DNA of 55,698 nucleotides from a virus: positions 1-55,698 of the IMG/VR virus record IMGVR_UViG_3300021959_008096, one strand, 5' to 3'. Positions 40,214 through 52,300 of this stretch are shown piece after piece (position 1 is the first letter of the stretch; each line of letters starts with the position of its first letter). The translations under genes were made by a program, and so were the position numbers. The notes under the pieces were generated by a model, which did not search any database, was not told where the DNA came from, and worked only from the letters and a program-made list of their open reading frames with translations.

Positions 40214-41707
40214 TTAAACTTTTAATATGCACTCTACTAGTTTTTCGGCCTCGTCGCTGTTAGACTCTAACGCAACGCCGACCATATCTCCTAATCCATC
40301 AACAGAAGCAATACCATCAGCAAAAACTTTTACTGCATCACCTTTATTTACCGGACCAGTTACTCTCACAGGAACTCTTCCGACTAGTGCAATAGCTTGT
40401 CCTTCTGCTTCTGCATTCATTAAGTAAGCAGGCTTGTCGGAAATAACACCTGAAACAATGCTTGCTGGAGTAGCAAGTGCCATCTCATGTTCTTCATGAG
40501 CACAAACTGCTACTACAGTACCTACTGCATACTCTGATTCTGTTGTATATTTTTCTGCTAAGTCAGCGTAACGTGCTTGTGTAGCAGTACCTTGGAATAG
40601 ATTTGCTGCTAAGTTGCCAGTTGCATCACGTACTGCTACAGTATTATTTGATGCACTTACGCTTGCTGTACGGAAGTCTGTTCCGACACGCACCGATGTT
40701 GCTTTAGTTGCTTCACCTACAAAACTATATGCATGTATGTTTTTCCATGCTAAACTTGAGCTACCAATATCAAAAGTATTGTCTGCTGCTGGAATAAGGC
40801 CATTAATATTAAATGTAGCCATATGAGTTAATGAGCCAGTACCGTCTGTAACTTTTACTTTTACAATACTATTTGTTCCGGAAATATTTTGGATGACACC
40901 TTCGTCTCCGTTTTCAACTATAAGCTGAAAATCTTGGCTGTCACCAACAAGTACACCGCTATCTGGAAACTCAACTGCTTCGTTAAAAACAGTGTTTGAT
41001 CCTGACGAAACTTGTACAAAACTGCTTGCTGGTAATCCGCCTAACTTTTCAGAGTTTGAAGCAGTACCCCAATAATAAAAATCTTGGCCGCTTACTGATG
41101 CACTATTTGTAACACCATTGTCAGCTGCTTTTGTCCACTTTAGGGTCAAACCTTTTTTGATTCTATCAAAACCTTCTAATGGCGTTACTGCGTTTAGTGT
41201 AAACTCATCTGGACTAATAACGTATACTATAGTATCTTCAATAGTAGCAGCAATAATAATTTTAGCGGTGCCGCTTAAATCTTGCACCGACAGGCTTTGC
41301 ATTTGGGTTACACCTTCGCCTGCTGTTTGCGGTCCTACTAGTACAAATCCGCTTGAACCTTGTGCATATAGTTGTTCGTTTTGGTTATCCCACCAAAAAT
41401 CACCTTCTGCTAATCCTGAAGGTTCAGTTGCACTTACTTCAGCACCACCCGAAGTTCTCCATTGTGTGCCATCGTAAAACTTCATTTTACTTGCACCACT
41501 ATCAAACCAGTTTTGACCGCTTATTGGTCTTGAAGGTTGATTTGCTCCGCTAAAGTTTTCTAGCAAGAACAAAAAGTTTTCGTTTTGTATTTCACCGTAA
41601 CCAGCATAGTTCTTACCAATGAACTTAAGGTCAGTAGTTTGATCTATTGTGCCGTCTTCTACACTTGTTAACAGTGTATTATTATATCTATCAATTTGAT
41701 ACGCCAT
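40214..41707 (-). CDS. Virion tail-fibre-like protein with shared N-terminal module and DLAEKY-type C-terminal domain
   Basis: The protein has 497 residues. Residues ~1-130 are the module shared with the 41745 and 43654 proteins (YGEIQNENFLFLLENF, GQNWFDSG, KFYDGTQWRTSGG, GDFWWDNQNEQLY). The centre is beta-rich with NTFDIGSSSLAWKNIHAYSF, a fibre-repeat signature. The C-terminal ~120 residues begin YADLAEKY and include VGRVPVRVTGPVNKGDAV, a domain found at the ends of many phage fibres. AGGGG precedes the ATG, and an ATAAATA late box lies 26 bases further upstream. It is likely a distal fibre or receptor-contacting part. Confidence 0.75.
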   Translation of the reverse strand: MAYQIDRYNNTLLTSVEDGTIDQTTDLKFIGKNYAGYGEIQNENFLFLLENFSGANQPSRPISGQNWFDSGASKMKFYDGTQWRTSGGAEVSATEPSGLAEGDFWWDNQNEQLYAQGSSGFVLVGPQTAGEGVTQMQSLSVQDLSGTAKIIIAATIEDTIVYVISPDEFTLNAVTPLEGFDRIKKGLTLKWTKAADNGVTNSASVSGQDFYYWGTASNSEKLGGLPASSFVQVSSGSNTVFNEAVEFPDSGVLVGDSQDFQLIVENGDEGVIQNISGTNSIVKVKVTDGTGSLTHMATFNINGLIPAADNTFDIGSSSLAWKNIHAYSFVGEATKATSVRVGTDFRTASVSASNNTVAVRDATGNLAANLFQGTATQARYADLAEKYTTESEYAVGTVVAVCAHEEHEMALATPASIVSGVISDKPAYLMNAEAEGQAIALVGRVPVRVTGPVNKGDAVKVFADGIASVDGLGDMVGVALESNSDEAEKLVECILKV

Positions 41708-41733
41708 TTATGTAACCCCTAGTGTTATAATAT

Positions 41734-41740
41734 TATTTAT
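41734..41740 (-). promoter_or_regulatory. Late-type promoter box (ATAAATA) for the 41707 fibre gene
   Basis: On the minus strand ATAAATA is followed by 26 bases holding AGGGG and then the ATG. This is a conventional late promoter with a leader, in contrast to the boxes beside accessory genes. Confidence 0.6.
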
Positions 41741-41744
41741 CCAT

Positions 41745-43652
41745 TTATGTATATGCCGCTGTTGACACATGTGACCATGATGAACCGTTTGATTCAAATA
41801 TTAGTGTATACCTTGAAGGTATTAGTGTAACATCACCGTCAATGTTACTAAATGTAAAGTCTTGTACAACAGATTCATTTTGTGTGCCGTTTGAATCAAC
41901 ATCTATTCTACTATAGTTGATTGCAGCGTTAATATCTGCTGCTGCCAATGTTGCACTTGCACCTGCATACGATGTTGCATGTATCCTTGCAATCTTACCA
42001 TTATTTTGACCTTGTGCAGGATATAATGATTGTAATATTGCTGCAACATCGTTAATAGGACCATCCGATGTTCCAATCGGATTTGGATCTAATAAGCCTG
42101 TAATGTCTAGAGAAAATACAATAGTTTCTGTTGCGATCTGATCATCTACATAAAACTTTGTAGCAGCATCCTGATTATCAGTGGGGTCTGCAAGTCCTGT
42201 AATCTTCTGACTATCTTGTATCGCAATGTCACCGCCAGCTGTAATATTTAAACCTGTTGAAGATGTAAATGTTAACGGACTTAGTGCTATTGCACTATTT
42301 GTAATAGTAGCGCCATTTATGTTTATATCGTCAATATTTAAATATTCTAATGTTGAACTTATTCTTACAAGATCTGTTGCATCTGTAATATTTGTTAAAC
42401 TTGTATCTGTAAGTTTTGGCTGACCGCCTATTTTATAAGTTTTTGTATCGTCACTTAAATTAATATGTACATTTGATGTCCAAGAATCTTGTACATTAAT
42501 CCATGTCCATGTCTTAGATCCATCATCATTTGTTTCTAGTGTCAATCCGGCGCCGTCAGCGTCAACTGCATCTAATATATCTCCGTCACTAGTCTTAGCT
42601 ATTTCAATGTTTTTATCTTCAACACGAAGTGTAGAAACATCTATACTAGTTGTTTCACCTTCTACTAGCAAGTTTCCTGTAACTCTTAAATCGCCTTCAA
42701 CATCAAGTGTATATTCAGGCAATCTTTCAGTAGTAAATATACCTACACGCCCTTCACTAGCATCAATATAAAGTGCATCAACGGTAATACTACCATAACT
42801 AGATGAACTAACACGTAGACTTATATCATCGTCATTAAGCTGGTTTTCAATATAAAATCTAGGACCAACTACTTTTTGTACGTTTGCTTGTGAAGCACCA
42901 ATAGTTAGACCACCATTGTTAAGTATCTTCAATGTACCAACTGTCTCACCATTAGCATTTGATGGTAAGAATGAATCAGCAGTTCTTACAACTCCGGCAC
43001 CTGTTACAAGTGCGTTTGCTGACTCTGCAATACCTCTGTATTTAAAATTGTCTTTATCAATAATATTAAATCCAGTAAATATTCTACCGTCCGGATTAGC
43101 ATCTGTAACTAGTCCTAATATTCTTTGACTGTAAATAGGTGTAAAGTCAAGATAACTAATAACTGCTAATAATGTATTTGCTGCATAAAGATAAACTACT
43201 GTTCTAGATCTACTTTGTTCATCTAGCAAACTTCCTATTTCAAATCCACTTTTGCCTTGTGCTGTTGTATATTGAGGACCTACTAAAAATAAATCTGTTC
43301 CGTCAAATGCATACATTTGATTTTTTAGATTATCAATCCATAAATCACCTGCAACCATTTGGGGTTGATCGTCTTGAACAAAAGGGCCGCCGGAGGCTTT
43401 CCACTGTGTGCCATCATAAACTTTTAACCGTTGTTCAGTATTATCCCACCAAGTTTGACCTTGTAAAGGATTACTAGGAGCTGCTGTGTTTGCAAAATTT
43501 TCTAATAGCTTGATAAAGTTTTCGTTAAAATATTCACCATATCCGCTATAGTTGCGTCCTACTAGTACTAAGTTTGTAGAACTATTATCTATTTGTCCGT
43601 CTACTAGGTCTGTTAATAAATCTCCATTTGTTTTGTTTAACTGATAACTCAC
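41745..43652 (-). CDS. Virion tail-fibre-like protein with shared N-terminal module
   Basis: The protein has 635 residues and starts with GTG at 43652, supported by GGAG six bases upstream. The shared N-terminal module is clear: YGEYFNENFIKLLENF, GQTWWDNTEQRLKVYDGTQWKASGG, GDLWIDNLKNQMYAFDG. The centre has EYTLDVEGDLRVTGNLLVEG, a common fibre segment, and long repeats of short strands with turns at Asp and Asn. The C-terminal ~110 residues (GQNNGKIARIHATSYAG to SWSHVSTAAYT) are specific to this member. It is likely part of the fibre or baseplate periphery. Confidence 0.75.
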   Translation of the reverse strand: MSYQLNKTNGDLLTDLVDGQIDNSSTNLVLVGRNYSGYGEYFNENFIKLLENFANTAAPSNPLQGQTWWDNTEQRLKVYDGTQWKASGGPFVQDDQPQMVAGDLWIDNLKNQMYAFDGTDLFLVGPQYTTAQGKSGFEIGSLLDEQSRSRTVVYLYAANTLLAVISYLDFTPIYSQRILGLVTDANPDGRIFTGFNIIDKDNFKYRGIAESANALVTGAGVVRTADSFLPSNANGETVGTLKILNNGGLTIGASQANVQKVVGPRFYIENQLNDDDISLRVSSSSYGSITVDALYIDASEGRVGIFTTERLPEYTLDVEGDLRVTGNLLVEGETTSIDVSTLRVEDKNIEIAKTSDGDILDAVDADGAGLTLETNDDGSKTWTWINVQDSWTSNVHINLSDDTKTYKIGGQPKLTDTSLTNITDATDLVRISSTLEYLNIDDININGATITNSAIALSPLTFTSSTGLNITAGGDIAIQDSQKITGLADPTDNQDAATKFYVDDQIATETIVFSLDITGLLDPNPIGTSDGPINDVAAILQSLYPAQGQNNGKIARIHATSYAGASATLAAADINAAINYSRIDVDSNGTQNESVVQDFTFSNIDGDVTLIPSRYTLIFESNGSSWSHVSTAAYT

Positions 43653-43653
43653 T

Positions 43654-45741
43654 TTATTCTCCAGTATAGATAATATAATTTAATGCTAAGTAAGGATTCA
43701 TAACATTAAGTTCTTCGCCTAGTCGAGGAACAATGTTACCCAGTGAATCTGTTACTGTATTTGGTTGTTTAACACCGCCACTTGATGCATACCCTTGTGT
43801 GCCTCCTGCTCCTGGTTCAATAGTCAATGAAACTGCTTCATCGTCTAGAACTGCTCCGGAGCCAACTCGTGTTGCATAGTACTGTGTACCTGAATCGCCT
43901 TCCATGTCGTGTTCATGTTCTGGTAAGTTTTCAAGTTCAATAGTTGCACCTTCGTCACCAGCATTACCACCTATTGAGTCAGCAGCAATATCTGTAACTC
44001 TGTTTATACTAGGCCCGCCCATGTTATCCAGGCCTAATGGAAAACGTCCTCTCATATCAGGCAATGCAAAACTATTCACACCTTCGTCAGCAAGCAAACT
44101 TGCATCTTTAAAGTTATACCTGATTACATTAAACAGCGCAGTATAGTCTGAAATCTTAACTTCACTACCATCGCATAATAACCACCCGTCTGGTGATTCT
44201 TCTCCACCAAATGGTAATATAATACCTGGTGGATTTAAAGGTATTGTTTTTAAGAAGTTACGTTTAGTAATTCTATATACCCCAGTTGTTCCTGTTTTAA
44301 CATTAAGTAATAACTCGTCTGCATTTCCAGCATCATAAGTAACGTTTTTATTACTAATAAAACTGTTTGAAACTCTTAAGTTAAATGTTTTAGTGCTGCC
44401 GCCAGATTGTCCGTCAAACTCAAAACTTACATTGTCAACATCACCTGTTGCAGAAAATGTAGTAGCACTAGCAAGTTTATCAGCAGATCCAGCTCTGCCC
44501 GAAACTGTACCACTAACGTTACCTTGCAAATTTCCTATAAAGTTATTTGCATAAACTTGATCAAACTTATTGTTTGCAGTACCTATATTCCTTGAAGCAG
44601 GGTTATCTGGAGCAATATTAGCAGTTGTTGTTGCTCCTTCAACTGTAAGATTTCCGCCTATGAACGTATCTCTAGCTACACCTAGTCCGCCTTTAGTTCT
44701 AATAGAACCTGTACTAATGTTCGAAGATTGGACTGTACTTTCTACTTGTATAAATCCGCTATCCGGAACACCCGATTCTGGGTTAACTTTTATATTTCCA
44801 GAAACTTCAAGTTTCTGTTCTGGAGCACCTGTATTAATACCTACATTTCCTGCAGAATCTAAGCGCATTACCGTAGGTATTAAATCTCCGTTACGTAAAC
44901 GAAAGTCAATATTTGAACCTGAAGTGTTATGTTGAATAACGCCTGCTTGTCCGCTTACTAAAAGACCAAGTTGTCCACCTGTTCCAATTTGAATACCTTC
45001 ATTATTTTTAACTTTTAAATCAAAGTTAGTAGTTGAACTTGAGTTACTTCTTAAGAAGTTACTTGCAGGTACTGATTCTCCGCCTATTACAAGTGCTTCT
45101 GCTTTTTCAGCTGTTCCATAATATTTTAATGTTTCTGTACCAACTAGTGCTTCGTCACTAAGATTTAAACCTGCCTTAACCCCTGATCTAAATCCTGGTA
45201 TTGTAACTTTTGGAACAAACTCTTGCGCACTAAAAATTGCAGCAACTTCGTCTTCAATCTTTACTGTTAGTATATTGTATGCAACATCGTCGTCACCAAG
45301 AATATTTTCTGCTGCTGTACCTGTAAGCAATCCGTCACTAAACTCAGGACCAACTAATATCCAGTTTGATCCTGTAAACAAGTATAACTGCTGTGTAGCT
45401 GTATTAGCCCATAAATCGCCTGGGTTAGAGTTTGCTACTTCCGGAGCACTTCCTGCTTTTTTAAGTCCGCCAGCAGTTACCCACTGTGTACCGTCATAAA
45501 TCTTTAACTGGTCAATACCGTCTGTATTATCATACCATAACTGTCCTTCTACAGGACTAGCAGGAGCCGAACTATTTGCAAAGTTTTCTAATAAATGTAA
45601 AAAGTTTGTGTTAATAGCCGAACCATAATCAGTTCTCTGTCTTCCAGGAAACTGTAAACTAGTATCCTGGTTAAGGGTGCCGTCTTCTATAACAATAGTA
45701 CCTTTGTTAACAGAGTCAGTATAGTTTATTTCATATGCCAT
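43654..45741 (-). CDS. Virion short-tail-fibre-like protein with collar domain
   Basis: The protein has 695 residues. The N-terminal shared module reads YGSAINTNFLHLLENF, GQLWYDNTDG, KIYDGTQWVTAGG, GDLWANTATQQLYLF. Near residues 515-600 the phage tail collar domain is plain: PPGIILPFGG, GWLLCDGSEV, YTALFNVI and FALPDMRGRFPLG, followed by LENLPEHEHDMEGD. Collar domains are found in T4 gp12-type short tail fibres and related host-contact proteins. The His in PEHEHDM are typical metal-binding positions in that family. AAGGAATAAA precedes the ATG. The next gene downstream starts two bases after its stop. Confidence 0.82.
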   Translation of the reverse strand: MAYEINYTDSVNKGTIVIEDGTLNQDTSLQFPGRQRTDYGSAINTNFLHLLENFANSSAPASPVEGQLWYDNTDGIDQLKIYDGTQWVTAGGLKKAGSAPEVANSNPGDLWANTATQQLYLFTGSNWILVGPEFSDGLLTGTAAENILGDDDVAYNILTVKIEDEVAAIFSAQEFVPKVTIPGFRSGVKAGLNLSDEALVGTETLKYYGTAEKAEALVIGGESVPASNFLRSNSSSTTNFDLKVKNNEGIQIGTGGQLGLLVSGQAGVIQHNTSGSNIDFRLRNGDLIPTVMRLDSAGNVGINTGAPEQKLEVSGNIKVNPESGVPDSGFIQVESTVQSSNISTGSIRTKGGLGVARDTFIGGNLTVEGATTTANIAPDNPASRNIGTANNKFDQVYANNFIGNLQGNVSGTVSGRAGSADKLASATTFSATGDVDNVSFEFDGQSGGSTKTFNLRVSNSFISNKNVTYDAGNADELLLNVKTGTTGVYRITKRNFLKTIPLNPPGIILPFGGEESPDGWLLCDGSEVKISDYTALFNVIRYNFKDASLLADEGVNSFALPDMRGRFPLGLDNMGGPSINRVTDIAADSIGGNAGDEGATIELENLPEHEHDMEGDSGTQYYATRVGSGAVLDDEAVSLTIEPGAGGTQGYASSGGVKQPNTVTDSLGNIVPRLGEELNVMNPYLALNYIIYTGE

Positions 45742-45751
45742 ATTTTATTCC

Positions 45752-46351
45752 TTACCCTGTTAAACTCTGTACACGCACTGTATAATCTATCTGTATAAGT
45801 CTGTTTAATGACTTTTGTACAGGATGGAAAATAACATGTGTTAGTAATCTTCCTTCGCCTGTTGCAGAGTAACTTTTTAATCCTAGTTCATCAAAGACAT
45901 AAGCATTATCAGATCCTGTTGCAGTATCGAACGCTTGCTGTCCGTCTGGCTCACCGTAATCTAATAAACAGCTTACAACAATATCAGTATAGGAAGTACC
46001 GCTCAAGTGTCTTATTTCTATTTTATTACGTGCTGGATCAGTGTTATTAACATTTCTATCATCTACAATCTTAGTATATGTTTCGTTATACAAACTTGCA
46101 TTTGCACCTGTACTGTTTGGTGTAAGGTATGTAATAATACCTGTAGGATCAACACTTGTTCCGCCATTGCCTAGTGCCATGGTTGAAATATATCCTTGTC
46201 CTTCGTTTCCTAGACTTTCTGCCATTGCAATACTCATATTTTCATAATGTATTGCATTACGCTTGTTTACTAGAATCTCTTGTGTTTGAGGATCAAAGAT
46301 TTTAATATGTCCTTGAACCAAAAAATTGTTTGTGTCTTGCATGTTACTCAT
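45752..46351 (-). CDS. Virion structural protein, unknown role
   Basis: The protein has 199 residues from the ATG at 46351, chosen because AGGAAAAG lies just upstream and a late promoter box stands 16 bases further up; the longer in-frame start at 46414 lies inside the giant gene. It begins MSNMQDTNNFLVQGHIKIFDP and contains NAIHYENMSIAMAESLGN and ALGNGGTSVDPTG, a pattern I associate with small T4-like phage virion proteins encoded between the baseplate and fibre genes. The protein is mostly beta with no Cys-rich or catalytic motif. It is first in the fibre operon. Confidence 0.65.
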   Translation of the reverse strand: MSNMQDTNNFLVQGHIKIFDPQTQEILVNKRNAIHYENMSIAMAESLGNEGQGYISTMALGNGGTSVDPTGIITYLTPNSTGANASLYNETYTKIVDDRNVNNTDPARNKIEIRHLSGTSYTDIVVSCLLDYGEPDGQQAFDTATGSDNAYVFDELGLKSYSATGEGRLLTHVIFHPVQKSLNRLIQIDYTVRVQSLTG

Positions 46352-46367
46352 CACTTTTCCTATACTG

Positions 46368-46374
46368 TATTTAT
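46368..46374 (-). promoter_or_regulatory. Late-type promoter box (ATAAATA) for the 46351 operon
   Basis: On the minus strand the box overlaps the stop codon of the giant structural gene. It precedes the ATG at 46351 by 16 bases, which contain TAGGAAAAG as ribosome site. Confidence 0.6.
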
Positions 46375-49300
46375 TCTGGTAACTCACTTGTGCCTGCACG
46401 TAAGAATCTTGCAATGTTATTTTCTGTCTGTGCTAACTGTTCACCTTCGGGGCTCCATAAAGAACCTGTCTTTTTAACTATCATAACTTGTGTTTCATCT
46501 GCTGGTATATTTACAATACTAACAATATTGTTTTCTACACTAAACTCTGCAGATTCAGTACTGTCACCTTCTGGACTGTCTTGGGCAACTGTAGGATCAA
46601 ATACTTCTATAGATGCTTTGCGCAATCTTGTTCCGCCTGCAAATACTTCTACTTCGTTTATATTAGATATTTCAAATCCTGGTTCAAAATCTGTTGTTAC
46701 GCCATCTGCTATAAATGCTTTGCTCACTGTAATATCCTGATAAGGAACAGTTTTACTAACATTTTGGTCATAAACCTCAGAACCTTCCTCATGAATATTT
46801 TTAATACCTGTACCTAATGTACCTCTACGAAGCTGACGTAGAGTGTTTTCTTCTTTAACAAAGTACTCTATACGCTCTCCATTAATCCAAATAATGCCTG
46901 GTAAGTTTTTACCTTTATTTGGTTCTGCTAATAGATTGCCTTTTCTAACTTCGATTCGCTGATCATAATAGTTTAATGGCTGGCGTAGTGTAACCTCTGC
47001 TTTATCTAAACGCTTATAATGTGTTCTATTAAGCATATCTTTAAACTGACGATATGCAAACTTAGCTGCACCAACTGGTGCTGTAAAGTGTAATATATCT
47101 ATAACATCATCATCAGCAGGAGTTTGAACTAGTTTCACTTCAGTCTTATCATCGTTTATATAATAATCCACACTCGGAGTAAGCAGCTCGTTATTTTTGC
47201 TTACCCAAACATACTGTGCATCAACTGCAGGCTCGCGTAGTCTAATAGTTCCAGATTTTAATAATCTGTAAGTTGTAACCTCGCTTGCAATAGATCTAGA
47301 ACCTCTATCAACTACATCATAATTTATGCGTTCAATGCCCAAGAAATCATGATTACTGAACTGATATACTTCAAGTTCTTCACCTAACAATGGTGGTGTG
47401 TCTAGATGTAAGGTTCCTGGAGTATCAATCCACACATCCGAACCGTTTAAATATCCAAACGCATATTCACCGTCTGCAATAGCAAATATTTCCAATGTAT
47501 CTCCTGGTTGTCCGGTATTATCTGTCAATAAAATAGTAGCATTTGCAACATCATATCTCCAATCTATAGGAGAAAATATTTCTTCGCCATTTAAGAATAC
47601 TTTTAATTCTTCAACATCTAGTGTTCCTATTGCTTGTTGGAATGATTCAAATGCATAAGTTCTTTGATTATTTTCAGGTATTGTAAACTTAATATTGTAT
47701 CCCGGATTTAAAATCTTGTTTCCAACTTTTACAATTATTTTATGTTCTAATGGTACTGCTGTAAATGGAACGTCATCTAGTGTAAACGCCGTTCTTGATC
47801 CGTCTCCGATAAAGTTACTAACAATAACTCTACTGTAGTTTGTAATATCGTTTGAAGAAAATACTGCATAGTGTACAACCCTGTCTTCTAACAAGATTTC
47901 CTCAAACCTAATTCCAACTTTAGGATTAGGTAAATCGTATCCTTCATCCTTGCTATTGAATACAATAATATCTATAGGCTCGCCATCAACTGATGCACTT
48001 ACACTTGCTCCGTCAACCCAATCAACAGTTGTTATGATTTCAGAAGTCGACCCGTCTGTAATATGTTTTCCATAATCTAGCAAGCTATTAGTACCCAAAG
48101 ACTGAGCAATAATATTAAGTTCCTGATTTGCTGCTGGAACACTGTTAAGTGTTAAAATATTATTAGTCCAATCTATTGTATACTCTGTATCTACAACTAA
48201 GATATCATTTATTTTTACAAATACTGCATATTTTGTAGAAGGTATTGTTCCTAAACTAAACTTAGTTCTTATTCCATCAGTTGTATAACTTTGACTATGA
48301 ATAACTCCGTTGCCGTCTTGATCTCTAGTGTATACTTTAATATCAAGTGCATCTGTAACTAATCCAGGAATAAGTTCTTCAGGGCCTGCATGTGTTACAG
48401 GATTAATAAATCCGTCGCCATCAACAACTATTTCTTCAGCATTTACACCTTTTGCCGTTGCATATGGTAAATCGCCACCGCTTATTTGTGTGTCATAGCT
48501 TGTAGGATCAGGTGTAATCGAACCATCACTTGAAACTTTTCTTACAACAAGTGTTTCGCCGTCATTAAAGCTAATACCCAATGTATCAAGATCAATAACT
48601 GTAGTTGTGCTGTCACCAGTAATACTTTCTATAATAGCATCTTCATTTACTTGCTGTTCAGTTCCAAAGTTAGGGTCATCAAGTCTTACAAGATTAACTG
48701 ATCCTGATTCACCTTTGTAAACATTATAAATAATACCACTTTCCAATGGCTTACTTAGTTCTACAAATATAGTAGATCCATCTGCAACAAATACTTCATC
48801 TTCATAAGTATTATCAAATGTATCCCAAGTGTCAGTATACCATCCTGCTGTATCCCAACCACTTGGTCCTGCAAAATCAATTGACTTAACTTCTACTCCA
48901 CCGTAATCAATACCTTTCATTAACTGTGAAAAATCTTTGCCTAGCATTCCTGTCATTGGTTCGTAAAAATGATGTATTCTATCTTGTGCTGCTAACATAT
49001 CAATAGGCTTATAATAACTAACTACAATCTGTTCTCCTTGTAAAGGAGGTGTAGCAAACGTAATCTTACCATTTTGTCTTGTATAAGTCTTATCTGTATT
49101 TTCTACGTTTTCGTATGTATATGCACTGTTTAAAAGTTCTTTACCATCTATTGTGATTGAAACTTTCTTACGATCAACATCCATTGGCCATTCTAGTTCA
49201 AACTGTGCTTGCACATTATTCCCAGTAAATGTTTCAACTTCTTGGAGTTCTTCAATAAACACTGTTCCAGAATGTCTATCAAACTTAATACGCAGGTGTG

Positions 49301-52300
49301 CTGTTCTTATCGGACTATCGCCTAATATTACACTAAGTCTTGCAGGAGTGCCGTCATCTGTTTGGGCTCCTTGTATTTCAACAATAGGACTTGTGATATA
49401 TCCACTACCAGGGTCTGTTATTTTTACATTTGTAATCTTTCCGTAACCAATATATGCAACTGCTTTAGCTTGTCTTGTGCTTTCTCCGATAATGTTAATC
49501 TTAGGAGTAAATGTATAACCGCTTCCTCCGTCTTTTATTTTTATTTCGGTAACGGTGTAGCCTACATTTTCAATAAAATGTTTTCTCGGATATTCGTCAA
49601 ACTCAGTAGTGTTTACAGTATCAATATTGCTGTTCTTTACTACACTTCTATTTGGTACAATAGTACCGTCTGAAACACTATAAAATGGTGGTAGATCAAA
49701 ATCTGTAACACTAGTATTTGTAGGATCTACTTTATCATAAACGTCAACGTATTCTCTTATTTTTGTTTTATAAGGTTTTACTTCTTTCAAATAATCTTCA
49801 AAACTCTTAAGATTATCGCTGTTAAACGTTAAATCATTTCTAAGTTCGCTAACATTATATTTTGCTTTTACGAAACTAGTTTTAAATATCCAATCTAAAC
49901 CAGGCTGCTCTGCAAGAGCATATCTTACCGAAACAAAGAATAAGTTATTATATTCTGCTGCTAGATCATTAACAAATATATCATCTCTAAGTGTTTCTAA
50001 TATAATACGCAACTCTTTTACTGGATTATTATCGTAAAAGAAACTGTCGAAAGATCTATTATCAAATCCTACAGCATTTACACTATAGTCGTATAAAGAT
50101 TCTTTAAAATATATAGTTCCTTTTTCTCTACCAACAACATTGTAGTTTTCAGTATAATCCTCAGTATAACCAGAAGCAACTTTTTGTAAAAGTATCCAGC
50201 CGCCTGAACCAGTAGACTCAACTTTTACAATGTCTCCTAACTGATCAGTTAGACTAGGTAATAAGTATGTTCCTTTTACTGAATAGTTGATAGTTGAGAA
50301 CTGGTTAAATCCTTCAGCATACCAATCTTGATATTCCCAATAGTTAGAAACATCATAATCTTGTATACTTCTAACATACCAAGAACTACCATTCCAACTG
50401 TAAATGGTCCACTTACCATATAGGTTTTCATTTGTTTCTACAAGAACACTAAATGGTCTTACTATCAGTCTAGTAGTATCAAGATATCCTGAGCCGCTAT
50501 TTGAGATATTCACCGCAGTTATTTGTCCTAGATTATTGATTGTAAAATCAATAATAACACCAGATCCTGGTCCTTCTATATCAAACGACGGAGCAACTTT
50601 GTAACCACGTCCGGCATTAATAATATTTGCACTTACAATACGCCCATTACTAATAACTAAGTCAATCTCAGCTTGTTGTACTTTATTTGTACTAACAAAT
50701 CGGATATCACTATAGTTTGTAATCTTAGTATCATATTGCCCTGTTGTTTCTAGAGGTTGTGCCTCTTTTTCTAGCAACCTTGATAAATCGTAACTATCAA
50801 TAAGTAGTTGAGATTCTACTGCTAAGTTTACACGCTCGATTGTTTGTTTCAGTGCTTCGAAACGATTTTTAAACATACTCTGCCTAGGTCTATTCTGTAT
50901 ACCATATCTCTTGTTAGCAGGGATGCCTAAATCCGGAACAGGCCTTAAGTTGGTGTCAAACCCAATAAGACTGTCCCACCATTTTCTTTCTATGTCAGGG
51001 TGAATAAAGCTAGTTTCTAAACCTTCACTTAAGATTTGATATTCGTTATGTCTATTGATAACATTTTCAGTATCTTCTTTATATCTTATTTGAAGTATAA
51101 CATCGTCACCTTGTATAAGATCATTACAGTTATTAAGAATAAATCTATTTGCGCCTATAAGACTTGCATACTTATAACCCTGCAATCTAGGATTTTCTAT
51201 TAAGTTTGAAATATCTACACAGTTTAGTTTTCTCTTAGGTTTATAATCTGTAGGTATTGTACGTTTATTTTGCACCCAGAAATAGTATTTTGCTCTAAAG
51301 TTTTGAGATATTTTATCATATGTTAACTGTGTGCTGTAACGAGTATTTCCGTAAACACTTTGTCCACTTATTCCGAGTTTTAATCCATTGTCAGTATCTG
51401 CAAGTTCGTCCCAAACTTGTGGTACGTAATCGCTTTCTACCCATTCAAAAATATCTATACTAGAACCTCTAATAAGTTTATTCCAATCACGTTTTTGATC
51501 ATTAATAGAGCCACGGTATGGATATGTAAATCTTGCGCCGTTAGTTGCCCACCATGTTTCACCGACATGCTCTTTCCCCCAATATCTTGCAGGGTCTACT
51601 AAGAAATCGCTTGCTAGTCCTGTATTATAGTTTGCAGGATCAAACCCAGCTTTGTAATCTATTTCTTGTTCTGCAGGGCCTGCTATTTTTCCTTGTAAGG
51701 GATCGATATAGTCTAGTCTTGATATAAAAGTATTAGTTCTCTTGTTATACAAAGTTATTCCAGAAATCTTATCAACATCAACAGGAAGTACTTGTGTGTC
51801 TAATCTTTCCCATGCTGTTGAACCAACATCTTTTCTAAAGTTTACTACTTGTCCTCTATATCCGTCAAGTGTATCATTTTCTGCGTCCCATGTTCCAGAA
51901 CTTTGTAGAGGGATACCAACATAGATATGGTTTTTAACATTGTATAAGTTTTCGCCAAATGTTGCTTGTACACTCGGATATATTATGTTTTCAGAATAAA
52001 CAAGTTCGTTGTTTAAATCTTCGTAGATATAAATCACACCTTTATCTAGTTTAATATTTTCAAACTTAGTAAATCTACTATCAAAGAATGTTGTTTCGCT
52101 GTCAAATGTAGTTGGAATTTTTTGATCGCCATTAAGACTGCTAATCAATAAGTTTTCACTACCAAAGTCTAGTGCATGTCCAAACTCTTCTGCTACTTCG
52201 TTTTGCTGACTAGTTAGCATTTGATCTAATACAAACTGTCCGTTTTGTAGTTTGTAAATATAAACTATTCCTTTGTCTGTACCAGCTTCATCATTTTTAG

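Noticed and set aside
37548-45741. Diversity-generating retroelement acting on fibre tips
   Set aside because: No reverse transcriptase, template repeat or adenine-rich variable repeat is visible.
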